A program made the position numbers and the translations under genes. Under the pieces are notes generated by a model. It searched no databases and was not told the DNA's origin. It worked only from the letters and a program-made list of their open reading frames with translations. This document shows positions 15,843 to 16,979 of a stretch of 16,979 nucleotides of DNA, piece after piece; the first letter of the stretch is position 1; each line of letters starts with the position of its first letter. The stretch spans positions 1-16,979 of the forward strand of contig CAMYEY010000023.1 in NCBI GenBank assembly GCA_947254895.1, read 5' to 3'. Origin of the DNA: an uncultured Clostridia bacterium. Its GTDB lineage: Bacteria > Bacillota > Clostridia > Saccharofermentanales > DTU023.

Positions 15843-16933
15843 TTATTCTCCTCCAACTATGGCGGCTGCTACTTTTAAGCCATCGACTGCTGCTGACATA
15901 ATACCTCCAGCATAGCCTGCTCCTTCTCCAGCCGGGTAGATCCCCTTTATATTAGCCTCAAAATTTTTATCTCGATAAAAGCGAACCGGCGAAGAGCTCC
16001 TGGTTTCAGGCCCCAGCAACCTGGCTTCTTCACCAGCAAAGCCTTTTAGCTTTTGGTCTAGTCTGGGTAAGGCCTCAAGGATGGACTGGCTGGCGAAGGC
16101 GGGCAAGGCCTTGGCCAAGGGAGAGGAGGCAAAGCCCTTAAGATCTGTCTCTAATAACTTGTAAGTAGTACTGAGTTGGTAGGCCAAGCTTTCCCACTTT
16201 TCTTGAAATTCCAGGCCTGCCAGAGGCTGGCTAGAAGCAAAGTCTGTTTTTCTGACATCAACCAAAAGGGCCGAATTAGCAAAGGCCCCTGCCCTGGCAT
16301 GGTAACTCATACCATTTGAAACCAGCTGACCCGGGGTAGAAGAAGCTACGATCACCCGGCCACCCGGACACATACAAAAGGTGTAGACTCCCCTTTTATC
16401 TTCGGTCAAGCAATTAAGTTTATAGTCAGCAGCACCCAGCAACTTGGCCAGTGCCGGGTCGCCATACTGGGCCCCATTGATTAAAGTCTGGGGGTGCTCA
16501 ATTCTAGCCCCTATTGAAAAGGCCTTCTGCTCCATTCCCAGTCCTTTATCAAGGCAGGTCCTAAAAAGGTCACGAGCCGAATGCCCCATGGCCAAAATTA
16601 ACCTATCACAGGCTAGCTGATACTTTTGCGGGCCAGACTCAACCGTGACGCTTTTGATCTTTCCCCTATCAATTTCGAGGTCAACCAACTTGCTGGAAAA
16701 GCAGATCTGACCACCCAGCCGGATAATCTCCTGCCTAATACCCTTAACAATCCCCCTCAGCAAATCGGTCCCAATATGGGGTTTATTCTTATAAAGGATG
16801 TCATCAGGTCCACCAAAGCGATGAAGTTCCGTTAAAACCTTGCGGCACAAGGGGTCATTTATTCCTGTCGTTAACTTACCATCGGAGAAAGTCCCGGCTC
16901 CTCCCTCACCAAATTGAACATTAGACTCAGGAT
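15843..16933 (-). CDS. FAD-dependent dehydrogenase, COG2509-like (5' end missing)
   Basis: About 362 C-terminal residues of a NAD(FAD)-utilising dehydrogenase family protein of unknown physiological substrate. The frame is open to 16933 and reads FGEGGAGTFSDGKLTT followed by GINDPLCRKVLTELHRFGGP, a hallmark of this family. An FAD/NAD-binding block (LILAMGHSARD) and a C-terminal FAD motif (GIYPAGEGAGYAGGIMSAAVDGL) follow. Family members are usually about 450-550 residues, so the N-terminal Rossmann GxGxxG region is lost beyond the contig end. A TTG at 16850 could look like a start but lies inside the conserved domain and is ordinary leucine. Truncation is due to the sequence ending in adapter, not to a mutation. 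It shares the bidirectional terminator with the CofE-like gene. Confidence 0.9.
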
Positions 16934-16979
16934 CTGTCTCTTATACACATCTGACGCTGCCGACGATTCGCCACCGGTG
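16934..16979. other. Illumina Nextera adapter read-through (sequencing artefact)
   Basis: Bases 16934-16952 equal the reverse complement of the 19-bp Tn5 mosaic end used by Nextera tagmentation (CTGTCTCTTATACACATCT). Bases 16953-16966 (GACGCTGCCGACGA) complete the read-1-side adapter without mismatch. The next ten (16967-16976) fit a 10-base i5 index and the final GTG fits the start of the P5 segment. This is library sequence, not genome. Confidence 0.97.

Noticed and set aside
16848..16850. TTG as the start of the FAD-dependent dehydrogenase
   Set aside because: The frame continues upstream through the conserved FGEGGAGTFSDGKLTT block to the end of genomic sequence, so this TTG is an internal leucine.
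16934..16952. Tn5/IS50 mosaic end that might mark a transposon insertion
   Set aside because: The sequence continues into the Nextera primer tail rather than IS50 and lies at the very end of the contig; it is library adapter.

Overview
This is a chromosomal housekeeping stretch from a bacterium of the Bacillota, most likely Clostridia. Three things suggest this. The genes sit in conserved Firmicutes neighbourhoods (acpP-rnc-smc; rimO-pgsA; cinA-recA-recX). recA has a Gram-positive (Cheo-type) LexA box. Ribosome binding sites are strong AGGAGG-like sequences in most places. No 16S, tRNA or lineage-specific marker is present, so a genus cannot be named from this window alone. Phage, CRISPR and insertion-sequence content is absent, and every intergenic gap is under 200 bp.

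Layout: apart from one gene, everything reads on the minus strand, so transcription runs from right to left. From about 14.3 kb down to 1 the minus-strand order is rnhA, an ADP-ribose-pyrophosphatase-type NUDIX hydrolase, ftsK/spoIIIE, folD, cinA, recA, recX, rimO, pgsA, acpP, rnc and smc. smc is cut by the left edge before its C-terminal ATPase lobe. Many junctions overlap or are nearly touching (NUDIX/ftsK, recA/recX, recX/rimO, rimO/pgsA), which suggests a long polycistronic arrangement. Internal control points are visible: a strong promoter with a LexA-like operator in front of recA, a strong promoter in front of acpP, and an intrinsic terminator between acpP and rnc.

At 14.3-14.5 kb there is a divergent promoter region. 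To its right, on the plus strand, is a 400-residue protein of the CofE-like (F420-0:glutamate ligase-like) family. None of the neighbours is an F420 gene, and the role of this family in such bacteria is not established to my knowledge; it is the most interesting gene here. Its leader carries an inverted repeat over the -10 box and a perfect 7-bp hairpin next to the ribosome binding site. A bidirectional terminator separates it from a convergent, 5'-truncated FAD-dependent dehydrogenase (COG2509-like).

Functionally the window combines chromosome maintenance (SMC, FtsK, RecA, RecX, RNase HI), RNA and ribosome processing (RNase III, RimO), lipid synthesis (PgsA, ACP), one-carbon metabolism (FolD) and nucleotide clean-up (CinA, NUDIX). 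The last 46 bases (16934-16979) are not genomic: they match the Illumina Nextera transposase adapter read-through, so the natural sequence ends at 16933.
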